A DNA stretch of 64,000 nt from Vibrio maerlii (lineage in GTDB: Bacteria; Pseudomonadota; Gammaproteobacteria; Enterobacterales; Vibrionaceae), in NCBI RefSeq assembly GCF_003415655.1, contig NZ_QRHC01000004.1:248001-312000 (forward strand). Direction: 5' to 3'. Below the pieces are notes generated by a model. It ran no database searches. It was given only the letters and a program-made list of their open reading frames with translations, and was not told where the DNA came from. The position numbers and the translations under genes are program-made. Of the stretch, positions 35,598 through 44,276 are shown piece by piece (within the stretch, counting starts at the first letter, position 1; every line of letters starts with the position of its first letter).

Positions 35598-37030
35598 TGA
35601 CAAATAGACCTATTTCGATAATTAAGGGGCTGCGAGCTCTCCTCGTGCAATACGGAGCATTAGCATTGCTGGTGGTTGGGGTTGGTGCAGGCAGTATGTA
35701 TTACTTCGAGCGTCAACATTGGATATCGACAGTAGCTGAAATTTATCGAGTTCATGCTTTGAGCCTGATTCGTGCTGAGTTTGATAACTTGCACTCAGCT
35801 ATATTCGATATTGCAGACAATCAATATATTGATTTCAGTTCGAAAAAAAATGATAGTCAACCGCTCTTACAGTCTTTACAACAGACACATTATTCCAAAC
35901 CTTCAGCAGTGATAGTTCAAGACCAACACGGAGCGCTGTTGTATGGCGAAGCTGTGTTAGGCGAAGCGATGTTGGATGCCTTGCTTCCATTGCATCAATC
36001 TATCGATACCTCTCCATTTAAGGCTCGTAGAGATACAGGTGTAGACTTCATTGAGGGTCGAGTCTTTCTTTATTCAAGTGAATTGATCGTAACTCCTGAA
36101 AATCGAGTTGTTCAAGTCACCTTGTTCAAGGAGGCTGGAAATGAATTACTGTTGAATTTAAGCGAGCGGTTGGGGCAGAAGATTGAACTCATTCATAAAT
36201 CAGCCAGCCTGCGCGTTACTCAGATTAGCTATACCAAGGGCTATAAACTTGTTGCAAGTAATATAAGACATGAACCGAACACTATGGTGGTTGAATACTC
36301 AACCATTTTAGATTCAGGACGAGTTCAGCCTGCTGATTTAGCCGTCAGTATTCACCTTGATAGCTATGAACTCTTTAGTCCAATGTTTTTCTTTGGCTTT
36401 ATTCTAATTAGCCTATTGTTGATCTCGTGGTTTAGTTGGCAATCAATATGGAATCAAATCGTAAAGCCAACATTCAAACATGTGGACACGATCACCGATG
36501 TTGAAACGCATACGGGTCAAAAGGAAGATCTAGACAGCGCTTCGCTCCCGAAAGAGCTGAAAAACCTGCATGAAAGTTTTGCTTCAATGTATAGCAGTAT
36601 GGCAGAGCAAAACAATTTCAGTAATCTGTTGGTTGACGCAATTGGTGATGTAATCATCACAGTTGATAAAGAGGGGGTGATTCGCTATATCAATCCGGCA
36701 GCAGAGCACTGGTTGGGATTTGCAGAGGAGAAAATACACGGCCAACCAATAGACTTGTACATCAATAATCTAGATGACCGTTCAAGCAATGTTCAGCAAT
36801 GGATTTATAAATCGAATGAGAAAAAGCAACGAACCCAGTGTCGCTCGATAATTAGTAGTCTCGCCAAACACCATAAAGCTTATGTGGTGGACGTCATTTG
36901 TCAGCCTCTGACCTTAATGACCAATCAAGAATACCAATCCACTTCGGTACTCGTTATTCGTATTAAGGACCGAATTGACATTGATCCCTATAGCGCGAAG
37001 TTTTCGGCGTCTATCTACACCAACCATTAA
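35597..37030 (+). CDS. Membrane PAS-domain protein without output domain
   Basis: A 477-residue protein starting in a TAATG overlap with the kinase stop. It has a membrane helix at about 17-37, a periplasmic domain of about 240 residues, a second helix near 280-300 (FFFGFILISLLLISWFSW), a short linker and a C-terminal PAS domain (IGDVIITVDKEGVIRYINPA, HWLGFAEEKI). It then ends after some 30 more residues with no kinase, GGDEF, EAL or DNA-binding domain. It looks like a sensory accessory to the adjacent kinase. I know of no counterpart in the V. cholerae vie locus. Confidence 0.78.
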   Translation: MTNRPISIIKGLRALLVQYGALALLVVGVGAGSMYYFERQHWISTVAEIYRVHALSLIRAEFDNLHSAIFDIADNQYIDFSSKKNDSQPLLQSLQQTHYSKPSAVIVQDQHGALLYGEAVLGEAMLDALLPLHQSIDTSPFKARRDTGVDFIEGRVFLYSSELIVTPENRVVQVTLFKEAGNELLLNLSERLGQKIELIHKSASLRVTQISYTKGYKLVASNIRHEPNTMVVEYSTILDSGRVQPADLAVSIHLDSYELFSPMFFFGFILISLLLISWFSWQSIWNQIVKPTFKHVDTITDVETHTGQKEDLDSASLPKELKNLHESFASMYSSMAEQNNFSNLLVDAIGDVIITVDKEGVIRYINPAAEHWLGFAEEKIHGQPIDLYINNLDDRSSNVQQWIYKSNEKKQRTQCRSIISSLAKHHKAYVVDVICQPLTLMTNQEYQSTSVLVIRIKDRIDIDPYSAKFSASIYTNH

Positions 37031-37044
37031 ACCGGTGTAGATAG
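37011..37044. terminator. Hairpin at the end of the PAS gene
   Basis: CTATCTACACC and GGTGTAGATAG form an 11-bp perfect stem straddling the PAS stop codon. There is no T-run on either strand, so a terminator role between the convergent genes is only likely, not certain. Confidence 0.45.
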
Positions 37045-37053
37045 CAGCTTCAA

Positions 37054-37488
37054 CTACTTCATTAACGCCGCGTTTAACCATTGGTCAAATTGACCTTTTG
37101 GTAGTGCACCATTAATCATGTCGACCTTTTGGCCGTTTTTAAACACCATTACGGTTGGGATACTACGAATTTGATACTGTGCAGCCAGTTGTTGCTGTGC
37201 CTCAGTATCCACTTTCATAAATCTTACTTGACCACTACGTTCATCGGCTGTCTGTTCAAATACTGGAGCAAAACCGACACATGGGTTGCACCATGGTGCC
37301 CAGAAGTCGATAACGATCGGCGTGTTACTAGACAACAAAGCGGTAAGGTTTTCTGCAGTACCTTCTATAGGTGCGCCATCTAACAACTTTGATTTACACT
37401 TGCCGCAGAGTGGAGACTCATTAGCACGTTCAGACGGGATTCTATTTAGCCCTTTACAAGAAGGACAGCGTGTTTTGAATGAAGACAT
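37054..37488 (-). CDS. trxC: Thioredoxin 2 (TrxC), variant CNPC active site
   Basis: A 144-residue disulfide reductase with the TrxC-specific N-terminal zinc ribbon (C8, C11, C28, C31) followed by a thioredoxin fold. The redox motif is W-C67-N-P-C70 where most TrxC proteins have WCGPC; the cis-proline segment RSIPTVMVF is present. The Gly-to-Asn change lies between the two cysteines and may alter redox potential. The gene is divergent from fabH. Confidence 0.92.
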   Translation of the reverse strand: MSSFKTRCPSCKGLNRIPSERANESPLCGKCKSKLLDGAPIEGTAENLTALLSSNTPIVIDFWAPWCNPCVGFAPVFEQTADERSGQVRFMKVDTEAQQQLAAQYQIRSIPTVMVFKNGQKVDMINGALPKGQFDQWLNAALMK

Positions 37489-37605
37489 ATTAGTTACTTT
37501 CTTAGGATTGTTTATTTATTAGTCGTTGGTTTCATCACGACCTTATAAGATCGAAAAGATGAGCGTATACTGCGAAATAAACAAAGACAATATAAGAGCA
37601 ACACA

Positions 37606-38694
37606 ATGAATAATGTTTTCGCTGAAATCACCGGCTGGGGTAAATGCTTACCACCTGCAGTACTATCAAATGATGACCTATCTACCTTTTTAGATACATC
37701 TGATGAATGGATCCGCCCAAGGACAGGTATCGCTTCTCGCCGAATTAGCCACGTAAATACCTCAGAGCTCGCAACCGTTGCCGCAAAGCGCGCAATCGCG
37801 TGTGCAGGTATCGACGAGACTGATATCGATTTAATCATTGTTGCTACGTGTTCACCAGATTCACTTATCCCAAACACAGCATCTAAAGTACAACAGAACC
37901 TTGGCTTAAGCAGCTGTGCGGCTTTTGACTTGAATGCAGCGTGTACGGGTTTCGTCTACGGCTTAGAAACCGCGACTCGCTTGATTCAAGCGGGTAACTA
38001 CCGTCATGCCGTTGTCATTGGCGCTGAGCGTCTTTCTTTCTTCATTGATTGGACTCAACGCGATACGGCGGTTTTATTTGGTGATGGCGCTGGTGCGGTT
38101 GTGCTGTCACGCACCGACAAGCAAGTAGGTCTGCAAGAAGCGAAAATTGGCTGTGATTCAGAAGGTCGCGACATTCTATCAGTACCAAAATTTGGTACAT
38201 CAATGGAACGTTTTGCAGCGGACAACGGTTACTTCGACTTCAATTTTGAAGGTCGTGAGATCTTTAAGCGTGCTGTAAAAGGCATGGGGGCTGCTGCGCA
38301 AACTGTACTTGCGAAGAGTCAATTAGACACCTCAAAGATTGATGTTGTGATTCCACACCAAGCCAACATCCGTATTATCCAAACCTTGTGTGACCTGTCC
38401 GGTATCCCACAGGAAAAAGCTTTTGTTAACATCCAAAATTACGGCAACACATCAGCAGCAACTGTGCCTATCGCGATCAGTGAAGCGGTAGAGCAGGGCA
38501 AAGTTAATCCAAATGATGACATTTTGCTGGCTGCGTTTGGGGCTGGTTTAACCTGGGGTGCTGGTCACCTAAAATGGGGAGAGCGTGTGACACCAGTTAA
38601 AGAAAGTGACGCACAGCTACCTGAATGTGATAAATCTGCACTAGAGCTGATTGAACAAGCGATTGCACACTGTAAAAATCGTCCCCAAGCCTAG
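37606..38694 (+). CDS. fabH: Beta-ketoacyl-ACP synthase III (FabH)
   Basis: A 362-residue condensing enzyme that starts fatty-acid chains from acyl-CoA and malonyl-ACP. The catalytic triad is visible: C113 in NAACTGF, His in [10 protein letters not shown] and Asn in NYGNTSAAT. It is about 45 residues longer than E. coli FabH. It lies alone, away from a fab cluster, as the second fabH of Vibrio chromosome II does, so it may be a paralogue with different acyl-CoA preference. It ends at a strong bidirectional terminator. Confidence 0.92.
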   Translation: MNNVFAEITGWGKCLPPAVLSNDDLSTFLDTSDEWIRPRTGIASRRISHVNTSELATVAAKRAIACAGIDETDIDLIIVATCSPDSLIPNTASKVQQNLGLSSCAAFDLNAACTGFVYGLETATRLIQAGNYRHAVVIGAERLSFFIDWTQRDTAVLFGDGAGAVVLSRTDKQVGLQEAKIGCDSEGRDILSVPKFGTSMERFAADNGYFDFNFEGREIFKRAVKGMGAAAQTVLAKSQLDTSKIDVVIPHQANIRIIQTLCDLSGIPQEKAFVNIQNYGNTSAATVPIAISEAVEQGKVNPNDDILLAAFGAGLTWGAGHLKWGERVTPVKESDAQLPECDKSALELIEQAIAHCKNRPQA

Positions 38695-38745
38695 CTCTTG
38701 ATGAGACATACCAAGTTAGAGCTTTATTCCTAGATTAGCTCTCAC

Positions 38746-38781
38746 AAAAAAGCCGCTCATATTACTATGAGCGGCTTTTTT
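38746..38781. terminator. Bidirectional intrinsic terminator
   Basis: AAAAAAGCCGCTCATA and TATGAGCGGCTTTTTT form a 16-bp perfect stem with a 4-base loop between the convergent fabH and Dcu genes. Confidence 0.95.
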
Positions 38782-38801
38782 ATCCTTGTGGCTGTTTAAC
38801 G

Positions 38802-40118
38802 TTAGTTAATGGCCATTGATATGAGGTAACCAACAAAGGTGGCTGAAGCAACACTCGTTAAACCAATAATCATGAAGCTGTGGTTGAGTACATATTTGCC
38901 GATTCTTGTCGTACCGGTTCGGTCAAACTCGATAGCTGCCAGATCGCTTGGATAGAACGGGAAGAAAAAGTACGCATAACAAGCCGGAATAATACCAACC
39001 AGCACTGCAGGGTCGATACCTAGGCTGATTCCGAGTGGTAGTAGAGCGGTTAAACATGCTGCTTGAGATTTGATGAATGCTGAAGCACAGGCGAGCGCAA
39101 GCGCAAACATCCACGGGTACAGACTAATTACATCGCCCAGCGACTCAATAATATATTCTTTGTGGTGAGATATGATTGTGTCAGAAAGCCATGCAATACC
39201 AAAAATAGTGACCAGCGCACTCATTCCGGCAATGAAGACATTTGAACGCACAATCTTCTTCGTATCTACCTTACAAGACATTAGAATAACTGCACCCACT
39301 GTCAACATGAGCATTTGAATAACAACGCCTAAGCTTGTCCCTGCGGGCAACAAGTTCATACCAAATAAAGCGACAGTAACCAATACTGCAATGCCACTGA
39401 GGAAAATTGATAATCCTCGCTTAGCAATTTTTTTCTCTTCGGGAGCTTGCTCGGTTGTTGTAGCTTCTGAAACTAGGTTCGCTCTAAATTCAGGGTCTTC
39501 ACAACGCTTCTTAAACTCATCATCAAACTCAAGCTCTTTCCCTTTTTTCAAAGAGATAGTGGCACCGACAAGAACGCCAACAAACGTTGCAGGGATGGTC
39601 ACCGCAAGGATTGACCCTAGTCCAATACCCCACGATTCGTTGAAAGAAGCTGTTACCATAACCGCCACCGCAGCACTCAGTGGAGAAGCAGTGATACCCA
39701 TTTGGCTTGCAACTGTGCTCATTGGCATGACACGTTCAGGTCGAATTCCTTTGGAATACGCTACATCGTAGATGACCGGTAACAATGGATAAACTGAATG
39801 ACCAGTACCAACTAGGGCAGTTAGGCTCCAAGTCGTAATCGGGGCCAAGTACACGATACGGTCAGGGTTTTTCCTTAGTATCTTTTCAGCCAACTTAACC
39901 AATAAGTTAAGACCGCCAGTGACCTCTAGCGTTGCAGACGCTGCAACGACAGCTAGGATTATCAGCATCACTGAAACGGGTGGGGAACCTGCAGGTACGT
40001 CAAAAAAGACGCCCATAATAGTGACGCCCATACCACCGAGTAGGCCGAATGCAACACCTCCATACCTAATACCAACAAATATAACGATGAGTAGCAGCGC
40101 TAAATGAAGACTAAACAT
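38802..40118 (-). CDS. Anaerobic C4-dicarboxylate transporter, DcuA/DcuB family
   Basis: A 438-residue inner-membrane carrier of about 10 to 12 helices. The family core LVGTGHSVYPLLPVIYDVAYSKGIRPER and SQMGITASPLSAAV is present, as is the C-terminal EFDRTGTTRIGKYVLNH seen in DcuA and DcuB. These carriers exchange fumarate, malate, aspartate and succinate, mainly during anaerobic growth. GGAG precedes the ATG. It is transcribed alone away from a long AT-rich region. Confidence 0.9.
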   Translation of the reverse strand: MFSLHLALLLIVIFVGIRYGGVAFGLLGGMGVTIMGVFFDVPAGSPPVSVMLIILAVVAASATLEVTGGLNLLVKLAEKILRKNPDRIVYLAPITTWSLTALVGTGHSVYPLLPVIYDVAYSKGIRPERVMPMSTVASQMGITASPLSAAVAVMVTASFNESWGIGLGSILAVTIPATFVGVLVGATISLKKGKELEFDDEFKKRCEDPEFRANLVSEATTTEQAPEEKKIAKRGLSIFLSGIAVLVTVALFGMNLLPAGTSLGVVIQMLMLTVGAVILMSCKVDTKKIVRSNVFIAGMSALVTIFGIAWLSDTIISHHKEYIIESLGDVISLYPWMFALALACASAFIKSQAACLTALLPLGISLGIDPAVLVGIIPACYAYFFFPFYPSDLAAIEFDRTGTTRIGKYVLNHSFMIIGLTSVASATFVGYLISMAIN

Positions 40119-40618
40119 TAGAGACTCCTTACTTACTTAAAAAACATGCTCTATTATCAAAATATCATTTTGTATTAGTTATTAAGTTTTACCGGTTCAA
40201 ATAATGAAACTTATAATAATATATTTTCTCTAAATTTGGCTTGGATCACTTAGATAAAATATGGTTACTTAATATAAATGGAGTAAATGCAAATTAAATA
40301 TTAATTACCCGTTGAATTGTATTTTTTAATAATTTGGATGAATGGAACACCTGTATAATAAACCTAACAAAATGTTACATATTGGTTTGATAGTTACATT
40401 AGTTCTAAATTCTAAGTTATTCTAGCATGGAGCTGCAGTTTGGCTTTAATATCAATGGTTTATATCACACTGTAGAGATTCAAACACCTAGGGAAACTGG
40501 TGTTCTTGATGATAGGTGTAAATAGATAAAAGAAATAATTACCCAAGCTTGAACTCCATCACCTTAATAGTCGTAATTACATGCATAATTAATATCAAAC
40601 CCTACGGAGAATAATATT
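40119..40618. other. 500-bp AT-rich intergenic region
   Basis: This gap separates the divergent Dcu gene and the unknown gene at 40619 and must hold both promoters. I see two direct GTTACAT words (40374-40380 and 40393-40399) and a 7-bp inverted repeat ACACCTA/TAGGTGT (40484-40490 with 40513-40519). I find no convincing FNR or CRP site and no small gene. Confidence 0.5.
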
Positions 40619-41140
40619 ATGGCAGTTAAAGAACTCAAATTATTAAGACGTCAATACAACTCTGGAGAGATCCGTACTGAAGAAGAGCTTCATCATAAGA
40701 TACAAGAATTTTACGCAAATAAAAGAAGTGACCGGTTTGGTATGGCTAAAGTGGTATTCAGCCAGCAGCCGAACATTGTTAAGAAAATTCAAGCGGATGA
40801 GTTTGAAAGTGGAGCGATTAAACTCTATGAAGACTTCAAATCTAGAAAATTAAGACCTATCGATTACCGTTATTATTTCGAATGTGCTAAACAAGGCTCG
40901 CATATCATTATGAAAGCACAGGAAGTATTTGGAGATGATTTTGAGGTCTTTGAGGCTAAAGCAAAGCTTGAAATTGAGCGTTGGCTCAACGAGAAGGTAC
41001 TTACCGCGGACAACATCGTTCATTACATTCATAGCCAAAGTGAAGCGTATGCCAATAGCTATTACAAAGCCTTCTTCTTGAAAGTTTTGAACAAATCCTT
41101 AGCGAGATTAAGGCCACGTCGAATCTTGGTCACGTCTTAA
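40619..41140 (+). CDS. Hypothetical protein, 173 residues
   Basis: A soluble, mostly helical, charged protein with no signal peptide or membrane segment. Noticeable blocks are ELKLLRRQYNSGEIRTEEEL, PIDYRYYFECAKQGSHIIMK and a basic C-terminus KSLARLRPRRILVTS. I do not recognise a family. GGAG lies about 10 bases before the ATG. It stands alone behind a long upstream region and ends at a hairpin terminator. Confidence 0.65.
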   Translation: MAVKELKLLRRQYNSGEIRTEEELHHKIQEFYANKRSDRFGMAKVVFSQQPNIVKKIQADEFESGAIKLYEDFKSRKLRPIDYRYYFECAKQGSHIIMKAQEVFGDDFEVFEAKAKLEIERWLNEKVLTADNIVHYIHSQSEAYANSYYKAFFLKVLNKSLARLRPRRILVTS

Positions 41141-41149
41141 AACAAACTA

Positions 41150-41177
41150 GGGCTTTCAATACAAAGTTTGAAAGCCC
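41150..41177 (+). terminator. Intrinsic terminator after hypothetical gene
   Basis: GGGCTTTCAA and TTGAAAGCCC form a 10-bp perfect stem followed by ACTTTTCT. Confidence 0.7.
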
Positions 41178-41249
41178 ACTTTTCTGCTTTGATTCCTTAA
41201 GCCCGATAGATGCCAAAATCTACGCTTATACAACAGTTATTGTATGCTT

Positions 41250-42953
41250 CTAAGCACGTGAAAACTTATAAGTTCGATATCCACCGATTAAATTTCTCGC
41301 CTTGTAACCATTATTCACTAGTTGACGATAAGCCACGTTACCACGTAACCCAACTTGGCAGTAGATAACAATCTCTTTGTCTTTCGGAAGTTCGTTCATT
41401 CGATGACGAAGTTGATCCACAGGAATATTGATTGCACCTTCTATGTAACCAACACTTTCTAGTTCACCTGGATTACGAACATCTAGCAAGACTTGCTCGT
41501 CAGTCAGAGAGTCCATTTCATCAAAGTGAATCGCGGTAGAGTCGCCCTTAATGATATTGCTTGCCACAAAGGCCGCTTGGTTGATGACATCTTTCGCTGA
41601 TCCAAATGGTGGCGCATAAGTAAGTTCAAGATGCTGAAGTTGCTCAACTGTCATGCCAGCACGTTGTGCAACTGCCATTACGTCGATGCGTTTATCGACG
41701 CCATCTTTACCAACCGCTTGAGCACCGAGGATTTTGCCTGTTTTCGGGTCAAACATCATTTTGAATGACACTGTTTCAGCGCCTGGGTAGTAGCTTGCGT
41801 GGCTAGCTGTATGTATATACACTTTTTCACACGCGATGCCTTCACGTTGAAGTTGTTTCTCGTTTTTACCCGTAGATGCAACAGCAAGGTCGAAAATCTT
41901 ACAAATTGCTGTGCCTTGGGTTCCTTGGTAGCTTTCATTACGTCCAAGCATGTTATCAGCTGCCATGCGCCCTTGGCGGTTTGCTGGGCCGGCTAGTGGT
42001 ACTAATGTTTGCTTGCCCGTGACAAAGTCTTTCTCTTCAACTGCGTCACCGACAGCATAGATAGCAGGATCACTGGTTTGCATCGTATCAGTGGTCCAGA
42101 TACCGCCAAGCTCGCCAACTTTCAACCCTGAATCTTGCGCAAGACTTGTTTCTGGACGAACACCTATCGCCATGATCAAAAGCTCTGTCTCTAAGAATTC
42201 GCCGTCACTGAGTTTTAGATCTAGGCTACCGATAAGGTGCTGTTGGTGGGCTTTTTCGCCTGCTTCTTCATTAGCAATAGTTTGGTTAGCTTTAAACTCG
42301 ACAGCTTCTAGCGCCACACCAAGGCGTAAGTCGATACCTTTGTCGCGGATTTCTTGGTGGGCAAAGCCTGCCATTTCACGATCAACTGGTGTCATCACTT
42401 GATCAGAAAGCTCGATAAGCGAAGTATCAATCCCTAGTTGATGCAAAGCTTCCATCATCTCTAGGCCAATAAAACCACCACCGACGACTGTTGCGTGTTT
42501 TGGTTTGTTCATTCCAATAGTGTGGATAATCTTATCCATATCAGGAATGTTGCGTAGTGAATGAGTCAGTGGATTGTCAATGCCCGGAATAGACGGCACG
42601 ATTGGCGCTGCACCTGGGCTTAGGAGTAGAAAATCGTATGATTCAACGTAGTTTGTTCCATCTACTAGATTAGAAACGGTTACCTGTTTGTTTGAACGAT
42701 CTATTGAAGTAACTTCATTCATGACACGTACATCGACATTAAAACGAGCTAAAAAACTCTCTGGAGTTTGAAGTAATAGTTTACTTCGTTCCTGAATGTC
42801 ACCTCCAATGTGATAGGGCAAACCACAATTAGCGAACGATACAAAAGGCCCTCGCTCAAACATGATAATTTCAGCATCTTCACTTAAACGACGCGCTCTT
42901 GCCGCAGCGGACGCACCACCGGCTACACCGCCAATAATTAGGATCTTAGTCAT
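41250..42953 (-). CDS. CoA-disulfide-reductase-like flavoenzyme fused to rhodanese
   Basis: A 567-residue FAD/NAD(P)H pyridine-nucleotide-disulfide oxidoreductase with a C-terminal rhodanese domain, the architecture of CoA-disulfide/CoA-persulfide reductases. The FAD site is IIGGVAGGASAAARAR, and the single redox cysteine is C43 in SFANCGLPYHIGG, the same position as in CoADR. The rhodanese domain (about 470-567) has its catalytic cysteine at about 532 in YCQVGLRG. Such enzymes reduce polysulfide or CoA-persulfide. It is divergent from an ArsR regulator with paired dyads between them. Confidence 0.92.
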   Translation of the reverse strand: MTKILIIGGVAGGASAAARARRLSEDAEIIMFERGPFVSFANCGLPYHIGGDIQERSKLLLQTPESFLARFNVDVRVMNEVTSIDRSNKQVTVSNLVDGTNYVESYDFLLLSPGAAPIVPSIPGIDNPLTHSLRNIPDMDKIIHTIGMNKPKHATVVGGGFIGLEMMEALHQLGIDTSLIELSDQVMTPVDREMAGFAHQEIRDKGIDLRLGVALEAVEFKANQTIANEEAGEKAHQQHLIGSLDLKLSDGEFLETELLIMAIGVRPETSLAQDSGLKVGELGGIWTTDTMQTSDPAIYAVGDAVEEKDFVTGKQTLVPLAGPANRQGRMAADNMLGRNESYQGTQGTAICKIFDLAVASTGKNEKQLQREGIACEKVYIHTASHASYYPGAETVSFKMMFDPKTGKILGAQAVGKDGVDKRIDVMAVAQRAGMTVEQLQHLELTYAPPFGSAKDVINQAAFVASNIIKGDSTAIHFDEMDSLTDEQVLLDVRNPGELESVGYIEGAINIPVDQLRHRMNELPKDKEIVIYCQVGLRGNVAYRQLVNNGYKARNLIGGYRTYKFSRA

Positions 42954-43000
42954 TTTTACGCTCTGTAATGATTCAAACTGTTTCTATACCACCACATTAA

Positions 43001-43016
43001 ATTAGCATTGTCTAAT
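43001..43016. promoter_or_regulatory. Candidate ArsR operator 1
   Basis: ATTAG-CATTGT-CTAAT is a perfect 5-bp inverted repeat upstream of the flavoenzyme gene. The same 14-bp word recurs, with one change, 45 bases downstream. Confidence 0.6.
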
Positions 43017-43046
43017 GTTAATTTACCTAAATATTAAATTACTAAT

Positions 43047-43060
43047 TTAGCATTGACTAA
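43047..43060. promoter_or_regulatory. Candidate ArsR operator 2
   Basis: TTAG-CATTGA-CTAA repeats operator 1 with one base changed in the centre. It lies about 45 bases before the ArsR-family start, where it could give autoregulation. Confidence 0.6.
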
Positions 43061-43105
43061 TTTATATTTAACTCTAATATAAAATGGAACCATGAGGAGA
43101 CAAAC

Positions 43106-43408
43106 ATGGAAATGACCATTGATGAAATGCAAGACAATGCGATAGAGGCTGCTGATTTACTTAAGTTGATTGCTCACCCAGAGCGATTACTGGTTGTATG
43201 CCAACTCGCAAAAGGGGAGTTAGGTGTGGGTGAGTTACAACAGTTATCTAGCTTGAGTCAATCTGCGTTTTCTCAGCATCTCACTGTATTACGTAAACAC
43301 AATATTATTCGAGCTAGGAAAGAATCTCAGCACGTTTACTATTCATTGAGCGATGAACGGGTCAACATCATTGTTGATAGTTTATACCGCGTATTTTGTA
43401 GAAATTAG
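43106..43408 (+). CDS. ArsR-family regulator, BigR/SqrR/YgaV-like persulfide sensor
   Basis: A 100-residue winged-helix repressor; the recognition region is LSQSAFSQHLTVLRKHNII. It has only two cysteines, C32 in LLVVCQL and C98 in YRVFC. Their 66-residue spacing equals that of the reactive pair in BigR (42/108) and SqrR (41/107), which form a tetrasulfide link on exposure to persulfides. Metal-binding motifs of classic ArsR are absent. The gene leads two YeeE/YedE half transporters and is divergent from the CoADR-rhodanese fusion, matching a reactive-sulfur regulon. Confidence 0.88.
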   Translation: MEMTIDEMQDNAIEAADLLKLIAHPERLLVVCQLAKGELGVGELQQLSSLSQSAFSQHLTVLRKHNIIRARKESQHVYYSLSDERVNIIVDSLYRVFCRN

Positions 43409-43416
43409 AGGCTGTT

Positions 43417-43836
43417 ATGTTTGAAGTGATTCCTTGGTCTTCATTGTTTGGTGGGATCTTACTTGGTATCTCTGCGGTACTTTTACTTTTATTCAACGGA
43501 AAAGTGGCAGGCATTAGCGGCGTGCTAAACGGATTACTTGCCAACACTTCTGGCGACCGCTCTTGGCGAGCTCTTTTTTTAATCGGTCTATTAGTAGGTG
43601 GAGGAGTAGCAATTCCTCTGCTTGATTTAGCTATTCCGCAATTTGAACAAACTTCAATGCTCACTTTTGTGGTGGCTGGTTTATTGGTTGGAATCGGAAC
43701 TCGTATCGGAAACGGCTGTACCAGTGGGCATGGTATCTGCGGAATGGGAAGACTTTCCAAACGTTCTATTGTAGCGACATTGACCTTTATGGCTGTTGCT
43801 GCAGTCACCGTCTTCATTCGACTTCATTTGATCTAG
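43417..43836 (+). CDS. YeeE/YedE family half transporter, PmpA-like
   Basis: A 139-residue inner-membrane protein with about four helices and the family motif GNGCTSGHGICGMGRLSKRS containing the conserved cysteines thought to relay sulfur. It is half the length of full YeeE, consistent with pairing with the next gene. It starts 8 bases after the ArsR stop. Confidence 0.88.
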   Translation: MFEVIPWSSLFGGILLGISAVLLLLFNGKVAGISGVLNGLLANTSGDRSWRALFLIGLLVGGGVAIPLLDLAIPQFEQTSMLTFVVAGLLVGIGTRIGNGCTSGHGICGMGRLSKRSIVATLTFMAVAAVTVFIRLHLI

Positions 43837-43845
43837 GAGCTAACC

Positions 43846-44256
43846 ATGTATCGATTAATTCCATTGTTGAGTGGCTTACTGTTTGGATTAGGCATGGCGG
43901 TTTCTGGCATGACAGATCCAGTTAATGTTATCAACTTCCTTGATTTTTCAGGTAATTGGGACCCGAGTTTAGCTTTTGTAATGGGCGGTGCGATTGCTGT
44001 TTTCATGCCAAGTTACTTTTTAGTTATCAAGCAGCGAAAACGCGCGCTAGACGGAGAAGAAGTATGTTTACCAACTAATTCTGTGATTGATAAAAAGCTA
44101 CTGGCAGGCGCGTCGCTATTTGGATTGGGGTGGGGAGTGAGTGGTATCTGCCCAGGTCCTGCACTAGCAAGTGCTTTTTATGGAAATCTATCTATATATC
44201 TCTTTATATTGGCAATGATTTTTGGCTCTCTCATGGCTAAAAAGACACTACAGTAG
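43846..44256 (+). CDS. YeeE/YedE family half transporter, PmpB-like (DUF6691)
   Basis: A 136-residue membrane protein with about four helices. It has FGLGMAVSGMTDPVNVINF at the start and WGVSGICPGPALAS near the end, the matching half-motifs of two-part YeeE/YedE transporters. It follows the PmpA-like gene after 9 bases. Transport of thiosulfate or another sulfane-sulfur compound is inferred from the family. Confidence 0.88.
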   Translation: MYRLIPLLSGLLFGLGMAVSGMTDPVNVINFLDFSGNWDPSLAFVMGGAIAVFMPSYFLVIKQRKRALDGEEVCLPTNSVIDKKLLAGASLFGLGWGVSGICPGPALASAFYGNLSIYLFILAMIFGSLMAKKTLQ

Positions 44257-44276
44257 TCTACTTCTCTTTATTTCCA

